Assembly: GCF_020524005.1 (NCBI RefSeq)
Contig: NZ_JAIVKK010000011.1
Span: 1 to 64,000, forward strand
Source: Microbulbifer aggregans
GTDB lineage: Bacteria; Pseudomonadota; Gammaproteobacteria; Pseudomonadales; Cellvibrionaceae
Length of the DNA stretch: 64,000 nt
Direction of reading: 5' to 3'
Positions 44,900 through 54,331 of this stretch are shown piece by piece. A model generated the notes under the pieces. The model saw nothing but the letters and a program-made list of their open reading frames with translations. It was not told the origin of the DNA and did no database searches. Position 1 is the stretch's first letter; each line of letters starts with the position of its first letter. Both the position numbers and the translations under genes were made by a program.

Positions 44900-46193
44900 A
44901 GTGCTCTACGCTGATTGCAGTGATGACTTCTTCAATATTGGCTGCGCCGATTCTGTCGCCGGCAGTGAGGTTTACCGGCGCAGATATCTGTTCGCCGTTC
45001 AACATCAGTTCGGCCCCGGCATCTACCCGCAGGGCGAGGCGCCCGGCATGATTGGTTACCGTGGCCGCCGGGTGCCTGGGTGGCGTGGGCGTCAGGTCCA
45101 GGCGGCCTTCCTGCCAGCTCACGAACAGCGGCTGCTGGGCGGCCAGGGCACGGTTTCCGAATAGTAGGTGGGTCGCAGCGGCCTCGGCCGCCGCGTTAAC
45201 CTGAATGGCCACTTCCGTGGCAGGGGCGGCGGTGAGCGCCGTTATCAGGCGGAGATTGCCGCGGTCATTGTGCATTTCCTGCCAGCGCTGCTCGGCCGCC
45301 TGGGCCACGGCATTGTGCGGCAGTAAATGAATGCGCTCAGCGAGTTGCGCGCCGCCCGGGATATCGGCCCAGCGGTGGGATACAAAGGAAACACTGGTTG
45401 AGTCGCCCAGGTTGTCGATCATGGCCCGTACGCGGGAGAGGATTGGGGTGCTGGCATCCTGTAGCTGGCGCAGGCTCACTTTTGCCGTGCGGTCATCCAG
45501 TTCCGCCATGACTTCACCCTGGCGCATCGCCCTGGCGATCCACTGCGGCATCAGGTCGTAGAGCTGTTGTTCGGCATCTGCCGAATGCAGCGGGTCAAAG
45601 CGGCACTGCATGATGAAGGCATCGGTAAATACTCTGGCCCACGCATCCTGAAAGTGCTGCAACCCCGCGTCGGTGACGGTCTCGGCGATATCCAGCGTGG
45701 CGTGTTCATGGACAGCAATACGGCTGACCAGCGTCTGGTGGCGCTGCAATTCCACGTGCAGGTGTGTGCCCCTTGGCGCACAGCTGCTGATACAGGCTGT
45801 AGCGGCATCCACCAGCGCTACCACGTTGAATGGGCTTTCTTTAACGACGCCCAGCAGCAGTGCCAGTTGCTCGCGGGTAAAGTTACCGGGTACGGCGAGT
45901 GCGAACTCGTCGGCGAGATCGCACAAACCGGCGATCTCCCGCAGGTGGAAAAAAGCGAGGTCAGCATGATGCCGGCAGCCGGGATTTTCCGACTTGACCG
46001 ATTCGAGACTGAGTCTGCGCCAGAACTGGTGATTGACCTGGGTAGGATGGCTGCGTGCACGCATCAGCGCGTGGGTGCCGGTGACTATTTCCCGGTTGTT
46101 GACGATGGCGACGCCGGGGCTTTCCAAAACTTCATCTGTGCCGGTGAATACACGCAGACCACAATCGTTGATTTCCAGTACGCCTTTGCTCAT
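44889..46193 (-). CDS. Hsp70/actin-fold-like protein with FHA-like tail
   Basis: 434 residues with no signal or TM, so cytoplasmic. The N-terminus VLEINDCGLRVFTG recalls the phosphate-1 strand of the actin/Hsp70/PilM fold, and HLHVELQRHQTLVSRIAVHE the phosphate-2 strand, but both are degenerate and ATP binding is doubtful. The last 60 residues (LALRVDAGAELMLNGEQI, then LTAGDRIGAA) have the NGxxI...L..GDxI pattern at the end of FHA domains. It may be a cytoplasmic scaffold for the channel and VWA proteins. The fold call is tentative. An AGGAG site precedes the ATG. Confidence 0.6.
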   Translation of the reverse strand: MSKGVLEINDCGLRVFTGTDEVLESPGVAIVNNREIVTGTHALMRARSHPTQVNHQFWRRLSLESVKSENPGCRHHADLAFFHLREIAGLCDLADEFALAVPGNFTREQLALLLGVVKESPFNVVALVDAATACISSCAPRGTHLHVELQRHQTLVSRIAVHEHATLDIAETVTDAGLQHFQDAWARVFTDAFIMQCRFDPLHSADAEQQLYDLMPQWIARAMRQGEVMAELDDRTAKVSLRQLQDASTPILSRVRAMIDNLGDSTSVSFVSHRWADIPGGAQLAERIHLLPHNAVAQAAEQRWQEMHNDRGNLRLITALTAAPATEVAIQVNAAAEAAATHLLFGNRALAAQQPLFVSWQEGRLDLTPTPPRHPAATVTNHAGRLALRVDAGAELMLNGEQISAPVNLTAGDRIGAANIEEVITAISVEHYGA

Positions 46194-46258
46194 GGGAGCT
46201 CCTGTTCAAAGTCCGGGGTTCGTTCCGTCGAACACCCGCGGTGTTACTCAATTCATAC

Positions 46259-47053
46259 TCAGCTTACTTTCAGGAACCGCAGCAGCTTGTTGTCGCAGTA
46301 GTTTTGCGTATCGAGTACCAGCCGCTCCTGCATTAGCTGCAGCTGATGGGTGAAAAACATAATGACGATACTGATGACCAGAGCTACGAACGTGGAGTTG
46401 AAGGCAACACCCAGGCTCACGGTAACGCCGGCAATATCCCCCTCAACGGCGCGGTGGGCCTGCGCCAGCGCTTCGCCGATACCGCGCACGGTGCCGATAA
46501 ACCCGATGGATGGGATGGCCCAGGTGATATAGCGCACCATGGCCAACTCGCTATCCAGGCGGTCGCCTTCAGTTTCGCAGACCTCTTTCACCGAGTTGGA
46601 AACTGCTGCCACATTGCGCGTGGAGCCGAAGCGCTGCAGGGCGGTCAACAGGGCGCGCGGCAGGAGAAAGTTGCGCTCTTCTTCCGGCAAGGCCTGTATC
46701 GGTCGCGACAGGTCTCGCGCATCCTCCGGGAGAATGGGGGTGCCTTCGCTCACATTGAGCAGGGCCTGGTCGAGCAGTTTGCGCTCGCGAATACTGCGGC
46801 GAGCTTTCAGCCCCATGATCGCCATGGCCCACAACATCAGTACGAAGCAGGCCTCCTGCTCGTAGTCGCGCATCACGATATACAGCGAGCGCTGCTGTAT
46901 GTAGGTTTCGCCTGCGGCTTCGCGGGCCATCTGCTCCTCGATCATGGCATCCGCATTTGGCCGGATGATCGCCACATAAATGGCGTGTACCAGAATGATG
47001 GCGCCGAGTAGCGCGAACAACTGGAAAACGAAGTCTGAAGATTTGAATTTCAT
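46259..47053 (-). CDS. MotA/TolQ/ExbB-like ion-channel protein
   Basis: 264 residues from ATG 47053, which has a GGCGGGA site 6 nt upstream; an ATG two codons earlier is too close to it. Four membrane segments are predicted (about 10-30, 65-82, 172-195, 215-240). The family core reads WAIPSIGFIGTVRGIGEAL and GVTVSLGVAFNSTFVALVIS, with the conserved Thr and small residues of the TolQ/MotA channel. Such proteins form pentamers around a dimer of B subunits. Here the likely B subunits are the two VWA proteins. No ExbD or OmpA-type MotB is in the operon. Confidence 0.88.
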   Translation of the reverse strand: MKFKSSDFVFQLFALLGAIILVHAIYVAIIRPNADAMIEEQMAREAAGETYIQQRSLYIVMRDYEQEACFVLMLWAMAIMGLKARRSIRERKLLDQALLNVSEGTPILPEDARDLSRPIQALPEEERNFLLPRALLTALQRFGSTRNVAAVSNSVKEVCETEGDRLDSELAMVRYITWAIPSIGFIGTVRGIGEALAQAHRAVEGDIAGVTVSLGVAFNSTFVALVISIVIMFFTHQLQLMQERLVLDTQNYCDNKLLRFLKVS

Positions 47054-47158
47054 GGGCATTCCCGCCTGTTGTCTTGCCGCTGTTTACGGCCACTGCCTGT
47101 GTCTGTTTCTCGTGGTCAAAACGATCTATTCGATCTGCCGGGATGATATGGCTCTGGG

Positions 47159-47452
47159 CTAGATATCCACGGGGTAGGAAACTGATAGGTCTTCCGAAAT
47201 TTCCTCACTGGCTTCATAGCTGTCTGCATTTTCTGCACTTTGCGCCTTGATTTTGGGTGTGGATTTCTTTTGTTTCTGTTGCTGGGTGGTACCCACGGCT
47301 ACAGGTTGTGCACTGACGGCCTCTTTTTCTACTGCAGCATCATCGCTGGTTTCCGCAGCGTTCTGGGCTGCGAGCGCGCCGCAGAAAACCAGTGATAGCA
47401 GCGCGCATGAGTACGTAAACTTCCCGGGGCTGATCGTGGCGAAAATTTTCAT
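47159..47452 (-). CDS. Small exported protein
   Basis: 97 residues. A signal peptide (to about residue 30, GALAAQ) precedes a short, low-complexity, charged mature part with a QQQKQKKS patch and an acidic Ser/Glu-rich tail. No family was recognised. It sits 22 nt after the PEGA/FGE gene and 100 nt before the channel gene, so it is part of the operon by spacing and strand. Confidence 0.6.
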   Translation of the reverse strand: MKIFATISPGKFTYSCALLSLVFCGALAAQNAAETSDDAAVEKEAVSAQPVAVGTTQQQKQKKSTPKIKAQSAENADSYEASEEISEDLSVSYPVDI

Positions 47453-47474
47453 AGCCTGTGTCCCTGTTCGTTAT

Positions 47475-49565
47475 TCAGTTCACCCAGCGGGCAACCCGGA
47501 AGCCCACATCATTGCGAGCTTCTGCGCCGTAGTCCCGGTAGGAGAGTCGCAGCTCGGTCAAACCGGCGTGACGCCAACTGGAGCCGCGAATCGCGTGGTA
47601 ATCACCTTCCGGTGGTCCCACGGGGTTTTCTTCACGCTTCATGGAGAGCCCGGTGCCGATGGTGTAAAGATCGTGTACCCATTCGGAAACATTTCCGCCG
47701 AGATCAAACAGCCCCATGCTGTTGGGCGGGAAACTGGCCACAGGAGCCGTCGCTGCATAGCGGTCGCTGTAGGTTCTCAAAACGGCGGGTACGATGCTGG
47801 CGGCGCTGTTGTCGGCATAGTTGCCGGAGTTTTTACCCACGGGGAGTTTGTTGCCCCACGGAAATTTACGCATGTTGCCGCCATCGTATCGGGCCACCCA
47901 GGCCCACTCGGCTTCGGTTGGCATGCGGTAGCCATTGGCACTGGCGTCAAATCCGATCACCCGCCCGCGTTCCGTGCGGTAGACCTCCTTGAAACCATCG
48001 CGGGCGCTCAGCCAGTTGCAGAACAGGGCCGCGTCGTTCCAGCTGACGTTCACCACTGGCAGTTGGTCATTGTCCAGACTTACACCGTTCGCGTGGCTGG
48101 AACTGTGCATGCGCTGGTAACGCCGGAACTCGCGGTTGGTGACTTCGGTTGTGCCGATGTAGAAGGGGCGGGTAAGGGAAATCTGACGCAGAACTTCATT
48201 TGCACGCCGGCCCTGTTCACGGCGCGAGGATCCCATGGTGAACTGTGCGTTCGGGCGCATCAGCAACATTTTACCGCCTGCGCCGTGTTTGATTTCTGCC
48301 GGTACGCCGCTCCAGCGCGCTTGCTCGCCGGTGAGCAGCACTGCGCGCACCGTCTGCTTCAGCTTGGCGCTGGGAACGATTGTGGTCTGGTAATCCTCGT
48401 AGCCGGGCTTACGCACGACAATGTTGTGGCTGCGGGTGGGGAGGGTAAAGGTCTGTCCGGCGACGCCGGCGAGTTTGCCATCGATAAAGACCTGGGCATC
48501 TTTTGGGTTGCTGGTGATGGAAACTTTGCCGAACACCGCGATAAGGTTCACGGTCATTTCCCGCTGCTCACCGGCGCGCACGTCGATACTGCGCTCCACT
48601 GTGCCGAAGCCATCCTTGAAAAAGCGGAGCTGGTGGCGGCTGTTTGAGGCAAGGTCCAGTTCAATTGGGGTGCGGCCGCGAAACTCGCCATCAACGGTAA
48701 CGCTGGCCCCTTCCGGGATCGTCACCAGATTGAGCAGTCCATCGGCCGCACCGAGCTCGATCGTATCGAGTGTCTGGTCCACCCCAGCGGTAACTGGCAC
48801 CTGAATTTCTGCCGTTTTGTAATCGGGCAGTGAGATGTTCACAAGCCGGTCGCCCTGGATCAATTCCGTGGTCAAGGGCGTCGTACCCAAAACTTCGCCT
48901 TCGACACTCACGGTGGCGCCAGCGGGGTTGCTGGTGATGTGTACATTGGCCCACGCTGGACGCAGGTTGGCCTCCAGGGTCTGGGTATTGTCGAGCCCTT
49001 CGATTTCGATTTCCTTGCTGAATGGCAGGTAGCGATCCGTAAGCACGGTGATACGGGCACGGCCAGCTGGAATGGATTTCGCCAACCCCTGGTTACTTTC
49101 AATCTCAGTACCGTTCACCAGAATGCGCACCGTTACAGCGGGATTGGTGACCACCTGTAGATGTCCGGGCAGGCGTTCCAGCGTGATCGCGTGGCGGCTG
49201 TTGCTATCGCTACTGACTTCCACTTCACCACTTTGGGGTAGGTATCCGGTGGCACTGACGGAATAGCTGTAATGTCCGGGAAGCACCAGGTGACCGTCGC
49301 CCAGCGGCAATGCGAGACCGCTGACAGAAACATCGGCATCGGCGGGCTGGGTTTCGAAAATCAGCGAGCGCGCCACCAGCAAATACACCAGCATCAGAGC
49401 GCCGAGTAACAGGCACGCTGCAATGCCGATAGATTTTGGTGACAGCAGCAATTTTTTACTGCCCGAAGAAACAGGCGCAGGAGTAAAGCCTATTGGCTGG
49501 ATGATGGATTCATCTTCATTGAACGGTTCGCTCTCGCGAACGGCTACCGCTTCCTTCGCTGTCAT
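47475..49565 (-). CDS. Inner-membrane PEGA-repeat protein with FGE/SUMF1-like domain
   Basis: 696 residues. A cytoplasmic tail (1-44) and one TM (about 46-67) precede four or five PEGA-type beta repeats (about 72-395; examples are ITSNPAGATVSVEGEVLG and TIPEGASVTVDGEFRGRTP). A C-terminal FGE-sulfatase/SUMF1-like domain (about 430-696) carries MPTEAEWAWVARYDGG, GLFDLGGNVSEWVHD and GFRVARW. The segment that holds the catalytic cysteines in true formylglycine-generating enzymes (RGSSWRHAGLTELRLSYRD here) has none, so this domain probably binds a ligand rather than oxidising cysteine. PEGA domains are thought to act in envelope surface structures. Confidence 0.88.
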   Translation of the reverse strand: MTAKEAVAVRESEPFNEDESIIQPIGFTPAPVSSGSKKLLLSPKSIGIAACLLLGALMLVYLLVARSLIFETQPADADVSVSGLALPLGDGHLVLPGHYSYSVSATGYLPQSGEVEVSSDSNSRHAITLERLPGHLQVVTNPAVTVRILVNGTEIESNQGLAKSIPAGRARITVLTDRYLPFSKEIEIEGLDNTQTLEANLRPAWANVHITSNPAGATVSVEGEVLGTTPLTTELIQGDRLVNISLPDYKTAEIQVPVTAGVDQTLDTIELGAADGLLNLVTIPEGASVTVDGEFRGRTPIELDLASNSRHQLRFFKDGFGTVERSIDVRAGEQREMTVNLIAVFGKVSITSNPKDAQVFIDGKLAGVAGQTFTLPTRSHNIVVRKPGYEDYQTTIVPSAKLKQTVRAVLLTGEQARWSGVPAEIKHGAGGKMLLMRPNAQFTMGSSRREQGRRANEVLRQISLTRPFYIGTTEVTNREFRRYQRMHSSSHANGVSLDNDQLPVVNVSWNDAALFCNWLSARDGFKEVYRTERGRVIGFDASANGYRMPTEAEWAWVARYDGGNMRKFPWGNKLPVGKNSGNYADNSAASIVPAVLRTYSDRYAATAPVASFPPNSMGLFDLGGNVSEWVHDLYTIGTGLSMKREENPVGPPEGDYHAIRGSSWRHAGLTELRLSYRDYGAEARNDVGFRVARWVN

Positions 49566-49914
49566 TTATGATTTCCTGTTACTGCGCACTTATTGATATT
49601 TCGCGTTGCGGCTTGCGGTTCCCGGTTGGCGCTTACAGCGCCAGTGGTCGATTTTTATGACCAGTTTGAAAGACGGGGAGCCGCGCATTTCAGCTTAGCT
49701 GGCTCTCGCGAAAGCGACCCGAATCGGGGCGCTTTTGGCGGCAGATACCTTGAATGCCAAGCACCGGCTGGCCGCTTCCGTCCACTTCTTTCTCGGAGGG
49801 AAAGGTGGTTCCCCGGTCAGAGTTTCACAGCTGAAAATGGCCGGGGTGATCCACTGGAGCCACACACGAAATCGTGTGCATTTTGATCAGGAGAGGAAAG
49901 GGAGGTTCAAAGGT
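49566..49914. other. 349-bp gap inside the large operon
   Basis: This is the largest gap in the operon. No gene was supported on either strand. It holds short inverted repeats, for example GGCGCTTACAGCGCC near 49630 and CACACGA/TCGTGTG at 49863-49878. An internal promoter or processing site is possible but not demonstrated. Confidence 0.55.
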
Positions 49915-51483
49915 TCAACTGTTATTGGCACCGTTTATTTTTTCTGCGCACTGGATGGTGACAACCGGTGTCTCGCCGGCGGGATCGACGACAATTTCCT
50001 GGCGCACATCCCGGTATCCACTGCGAGTGCCTACCACGGTATAGCGTCCGGGCTTGAGGGCGATTTCCCGCTCAGAAAAGTTACCCAGCTTGCCGACGTG
50101 GTAAATCGTCACGTCTGTGCTGGTATCCGACTGCAGGCGTACGGTAATTGGAATCAATGACTGCGTAATTGCGGTCTCCAGCTGCTCTATCTGGTTGTTC
50201 AGGCGTGGCGTATCCGCGTTCAGGGCGCGGGCGTCTGCCAGTACTTTGCGCGCATAGTGATTGCGTTTGCTTTGCCCCAAACTGAGGGGGTCCTGCAGAA
50301 GTTCTTGTAGCTGGTCATCGAGTTTGGCTCGCGCTTCCGACCTTGCTTTACCGGTGAGGGCCTGAACCAGGCTGCTGTCTTTGGCTATCAGCTTGCGATA
50401 ATTTTCCGCCGCTTTGTGCCATTGCTCCTGTTTCTCTTGTCGCGTGGCACTGGCAAACAGTTGATCGATACGCGCTTGCGCAATGCCGTTTTCCGCCTGT
50501 GCGATGCCAATGCCAGGGTCTGCCGCATCGGGTTTCAAGGTGCGCGCAGTGGAGAAGAATTGTTTCGCCTGTTCGAACTTTCCTTCGCCAATGGCCGCAT
50601 AACCGGCGGACATCGCTTCACTGTAATCCCGCTCGAGAATGGCCGCTTCAACTTTGGGAAGGAGCTCTTTGGCGGGAAGCGTTTCAGCGTCTTTGTTCAG
50701 TGCCTGATCCAGAGCCGATTTTGCCGTGTCCAGATCGTTGGCGGAGAAGGCATCACGACCGTTGGTAAAGTGTTGCCAGACTTCCGGAAGTATTTCTGCG
50801 CGCCCCTTGCCGCTAAGGCCTCGGGGGTGTCCTTCAGAAATCGTCAATACAAGTTCAAACGCTTTGAGTGCTCCGGGCGCGTCTCCTGTATTCAGTGCTT
50901 CATTGCCTTCGGCGATATGTTGCTCGATGCGCTCAGGAATACTGTCGCGCAAGGTTTGCAAGCCGGCCAGTACCTGTCGGTACTGCTCCAGTGCCTGATG
51001 GAATTTCCGCTGGCGATATATACCATCGGCTTCTTCCGCGAGACTGCGTGCGGCGAAGTAGTCTTCTGCGGCCCAGGTTTCCACTTTGCGTTCAATGAGC
51101 TCTTCCTGAAGTTGCAGTATTTCCTGCAGAACTTTCTGCACTTCGCGCCGCTGCTGGGTGATTTCGGCTTCGGTGAATGGTGATTCGTTTACCGGGGATG
51201 CTTTCGCTGCTTTATCTGCGGTGCTTGTTGTCGACGGCGGGGCGGCGACCACGCGGGGCTTTTCCACGGTTTTGGGTAATATCCAGAAAACGCCCACCAG
51301 CCCCGCCAACATCACGGCGGCCACAACCCCCTGTATCAGCCGTTGGCGATCGGGCGCGAGTGTGCCGCCCGACGAGGATGCGCGACGCGTGTTCTCCCCG
51401 TCGGCGTTGGCATCTGTTGCAAACGAGAAGTCTGCAGGCTGTATGTAATTCTGTTCGTCTGAAGAGGAATCGCGGTGTTGCAT
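49915..51483 (-). CDS. Inner-membrane protein with TPR/coiled-coil and PEGA-like tail
   Basis: 522 residues. A Ser-rich cytoplasmic N-terminus (1-48) and one TM (about 50-70) precede a long alpha-helical periplasmic region of TPR-like repeats (about 100-420; for example FHQALEQYRQVLAGLQTL and DAPGALKAFELVLTISEGH). A C-terminal PEGA-like beta domain (about 435-515) contains ISEREIALKPGRYTVVGTR-like sequence. No enzyme motif is present. It is likely a periplasmic scaffold next to the PEGA/FGE protein. It lies 77 nt after the lipoprotein gene. Confidence 0.75.
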   Translation of the reverse strand: MQHRDSSSDEQNYIQPADFSFATDANADGENTRRASSSGGTLAPDRQRLIQGVVAAVMLAGLVGVFWILPKTVEKPRVVAAPPSTTSTADKAAKASPVNESPFTEAEITQQRREVQKVLQEILQLQEELIERKVETWAAEDYFAARSLAEEADGIYRQRKFHQALEQYRQVLAGLQTLRDSIPERIEQHIAEGNEALNTGDAPGALKAFELVLTISEGHPRGLSGKGRAEILPEVWQHFTNGRDAFSANDLDTAKSALDQALNKDAETLPAKELLPKVEAAILERDYSEAMSAGYAAIGEGKFEQAKQFFSTARTLKPDAADPGIGIAQAENGIAQARIDQLFASATRQEKQEQWHKAAENYRKLIAKDSSLVQALTGKARSEARAKLDDQLQELLQDPLSLGQSKRNHYARKVLADARALNADTPRLNNQIEQLETAITQSLIPITVRLQSDTSTDVTIYHVGKLGNFSEREIALKPGRYTVVGTRSGYRDVRQEIVVDPAGETPVVTIQCAEKINGANNS

Positions 51484-51560
51484 AGTGAGTCCGCACTGCT
51501 TGCTGTTATTGTATGGCTGCCGTGGGCAAGCCCGGCAGCCTGAGTGATCGAAAGTTGCGG

Positions 51561-52784
51561 TCAGATATCTGCCGCCTGACCGGTTTCTGCCTGATAAATC
51601 TCTTTCAGGATCTCACGCCACTGCCGGTACTGGTTTTCCACTGAGCCGGAGAGCGTCACTGTCCGGTCTTCCAGTTCGACGATACGCGGTTCGACTTCCG
51701 CCTCCATCGAGTCTCCCAGCTCCTGCAGTGCCTCAATGTGCATCTTGGCTTCCGAGCGGCGGTCGAAGCCGCTTTTCACCAGGTAGCCGCCTCCGGCCAC
51801 AGCTACATTGCCTGCCTGCCGTGCTGCGCCACCCCCGGCTCCAGCCGCGGCAATACCGCCGACAATGGCTGCTACACCCATGATGGTGTTGTTGCGCGCT
51901 TTACGTTTCAGTTCGCGCATTTGCTTGACCTCTTCGTAGCTCATGGCGCGCCATTCCTGATAGGGCGTTTCCATGGATTTTACGAAGGTGTCGTAGTAGC
52001 CCTGCAATGTGTCCACAAACAGGTAGTCGCGCTCGCGAATACGGCGTACACGCATCAGCATGGGGTCGTTCTCTGCGGGCAGGGCGGTTAATTGATAAAG
52101 ACCGTCGTTGTCTTCGGTCAGGTAGCGGTCAAAAGCACCCGGGGAAAAACTGCGGGCAAATTTGATTTCAGAAATGGTACGCAGCTCAGCAATGTACTGG
52201 TCTGACAGCCCCTGGCGGTAGATCAGCATGTCGTTGGCTACGCGGTTGTATATACCCTGGAAGGCATCGCCCTCGGTTGGGTGCTTGCGGTCGTAGGCGT
52301 AGTGGGACGCCTGCTCCGTATACTGTTTGGTAAACCACTTTTGGCCGCGAGAATCCGTGACGGTCACTTCGACGGTCAGGGTTTCTCCGTCGGACTGCAC
52401 TATGGTGCCGTTCACCGTGACATCAATATTGGTGCGCTCGCTTGGGATTACCCGCACGGCACCCCAGCCATTGCTGGATTGAATCGCATCGGCCAGCGTC
52501 ACGGCAATGTAACGGGATTCCGCACGGCGCAGTTCCGGGAATACCAGATCATCTTCCTCGACGTCTTCCTGCTGGTCGAGTCCGGCGTTGAACTGGACAA
52601 TGCCTACATCAAGCAGGCGGTTTTCCGAAATCGCGGCGTCTTCAACGGTAAGCGGCGTGTAGGCCGTAGTCCGCACTTCCGTCGTGGTGCATCCCACAAG
52701 TGTCAAAAGACTGAAAACCAGTGTGCAGCAGGCTGTGCGCAAGTGTTTTATTGGCGCCGCCTTGCGATTGAGATTCGAAAACAT
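51561..52784 (-). CDS. Large envelope lipoprotein of unknown family
   Basis: 407 residues. The lipobox is TLVGC (Cys32). The N-terminal half has an alpha/beta region with strands such as IDVTVNGTIVQSDGETLTVE, resembling lipoprotein domains that assemble secretion or transport channels (compare CsgG-like folds; not proven). A glycine/alanine-rich hydrophobic segment (NTIMGVAAIVGGIAAAGAG, about 300-320) and a helical C-terminus with VELEDRTVTLSGSVENQYRQ follow. It could be an outer-membrane part of the machine. The GGAGG ribosome site is strong. Confidence 0.75.
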   Translation of the reverse strand: MFSNLNRKAAPIKHLRTACCTLVFSLLTLVGCTTTEVRTTAYTPLTVEDAAISENRLLDVGIVQFNAGLDQQEDVEEDDLVFPELRRAESRYIAVTLADAIQSSNGWGAVRVIPSERTNIDVTVNGTIVQSDGETLTVEVTVTDSRGQKWFTKQYTEQASHYAYDRKHPTEGDAFQGIYNRVANDMLIYRQGLSDQYIAELRTISEIKFARSFSPGAFDRYLTEDNDGLYQLTALPAENDPMLMRVRRIRERDYLFVDTLQGYYDTFVKSMETPYQEWRAMSYEEVKQMRELKRKARNNTIMGVAAIVGGIAAAGAGGGAARQAGNVAVAGGGYLVKSGFDRRSEAKMHIEALQELGDSMEAEVEPRIVELEDRTVTLSGSVENQYRQWREILKEIYQAETGQAADI

Positions 52785-52801
52785 ATAGAAACCCTCCGCT
52801 G

Positions 52802-54181
52802 TTACTTCTGCGATTTTTTATATTTACGGTATTCCTCCCAGAGCCGCTCTTGCAGCTCGGGATCCTTCTCGCGCATGGCGGCTTCGCGAATCTGCCGGGC
52901 CACAACGTCGTCGTCATCGCCACTGGGGACGTTTTCCGGCACGACTGCCGCGGTATTCGTGTGATCGTATTCGCCAACGCGCCCTTTCGTTGGCAGGCCG
53001 GGACCAGTGGCCTGGCCGCTGGAATTGTTCTGCTCGGGGCCGCCGCCACCTTCGCCACCACCGGCCGGTGGTGCAGCCGGTAGCTCCGCTTCTGCAGATT
53101 CAATCAGGTCTTCGAGGGATTCTCCGGGGGGCGCTTCGTCCTCTGCTGTTTCTTCCTCGGCAGAGGCGGGGCGATTACGCACATAGTCCCGTTCGCGCAG
53201 GATCATGCCGTCGTAGCTGGCCATGGTGGAGTCGAATTCACCTTCCAGCTCGGCGACGCGCTCTGCGGAACTCATCGGCGCTTCATCGGGCGCACCACTA
53301 CTACCGCTCGGAGGTGCTCCCGCGCTACTGCTGGAGCTGGCGGATGCCGACGCGGGTGAACCGCTGGCAGGCGATCCACTATTGGCCTGGGAGGCACTGG
53401 ACGATGGGGCGCTGCTTGCCGGTGCACTGCTGGATGCGCTACTTGGGGCGCTACTGGATGCCGAGGCGCTGGCACTGCTGGACGAGGAGCTGCTACTGGA
53501 CGAGCTCGATGAGCTGGAACTCGAGCTCGAACTGGAAGAGCTGCTCGCACTCTGCTGCTCTTCCGAGAAATCGATGTCATCCGGCGGTTCGGAATTGCTG
53601 TTGTTGGACGAGGGATCCGGCGGTGTACGTGAATCCTCCGGTCGCTGGTCCGAATCGCTATACACCGGTGTCGACTGACTGTTGGTGTTTGCTGTGGGGT
53701 CGTCCGCGCTGCTTTGCGAGCGTGAGCGGCGGCTGGATTCCTCGCCGCTGTCAGACGCCGTACTTGCCTGTTTGCTGGAGCGGTCTGCAGATTCAATGCT
53801 CGGCATTGAGGAATTCGGCTGCGCCTTGCTGCTGGCCGTGGACATGCTCGGGCTGCGGCTGCTCGGGGAGCTTTGCGAGGGCATGCTGCTGGCAGTAGAT
53901 GGGCTCGACTGCGAGCGGCTGGAGCTGCTTGAGCTGCTGGACGACTGTGACTGCGACTTCGATTGCGAACTCGATGAGCTGGACGATTGCTGCGGCTGCG
54001 CAGGTGGCTGCTGCTGGGTCTGCTGATTTTTACAGCCAGCGACCACGGCAGTAAGTACCAGAGCGGATACCACGGTGCGCCAGCGTAGTGCTTCTGGCAG
54101 GGCTTCTGAGGGTGCGACACTGCGCTGCGTGACGTTGCTGCGAGAGTGGTTGTACCGCTGGGCGATTTTCCATAATGTCAT
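52802..54181 (-). CDS. Polyserine lipoprotein
   Basis: 459 residues. A long n-region leads to lipobox VVAGC (Cys50). Residues 60-300 are extremely Ser-rich and include an uninterrupted run of 24 serines (about 213-236), then Ala/Ser/Pro. The C-terminal part is acidic (GDDDDVV) and ends with a charged helix that includes DPELQERLWEEYRKYKKSQ. Polyserine linkers are well known in secreted proteins of Saccharophagus-like bacteria. It is probably a flexible spacer anchored to a membrane by its lipid. It lies 17 nt before the next lipoprotein gene. Confidence 0.8.
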   Translation of the reverse strand: MTLWKIAQRYNHSRSNVTQRSVAPSEALPEALRWRTVVSALVLTAVVAGCKNQQTQQQPPAQPQQSSSSSSSQSKSQSQSSSSSSSSSRSQSSPSTASSMPSQSSPSSRSPSMSTASSKAQPNSSMPSIESADRSSKQASTASDSGEESSRRSRSQSSADDPTANTNSQSTPVYSDSDQRPEDSRTPPDPSSNNSNSEPPDDIDFSEEQQSASSSSSSSSSSSSSSSSSSSSSSSSASASASSSAPSSASSSAPASSAPSSSASQANSGSPASGSPASASASSSSSAGAPPSGSSGAPDEAPMSSAERVAELEGEFDSTMASYDGMILRERDYVRNRPASAEEETAEDEAPPGESLEDLIESAEAELPAAPPAGGGEGGGGPEQNNSSGQATGPGLPTKGRVGEYDHTNTAAVVPENVPSGDDDDVVARQIREAAMREKDPELQERLWEEYRKYKKSQK

Positions 54182-54331
54182 TAGCTTCTCCTGATGCGCT
54201 CACAGGCCGCGGCGAAATCGCGGCGGCCTGATTCAACGCGTGGTGTAAGTTCGACAGTTCGCTTCCCGGCTTGTTGTTCTGGCGACTTCGTTTGCGCGCC
54301 ATTTTTTTGGGATTGAACCAACTTCTCTACA

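Noticed and set aside
47475..49565. Active formylglycine-generating enzyme (sulfatase maturation)
   Set aside because: No cysteine in the catalytic segment and no sulfatase gene nearby.
53272..54120. Long alternative-frame reading frames over the polyserine gene
   Set aside because: Simple-sequence DNA keeps several frames open (Arg/Ala/Pro-rich or Leu/Glu-rich products); only the frame with a lipobox and the operon spacing is credible.
54030..54302. 90-codon frame (MARKRSRQNNK...) starting before the polyserine gene
   Set aside because: It shares DNA with the start of the polyserine gene in another frame, has no recognisable domain and no clear ribosome site.
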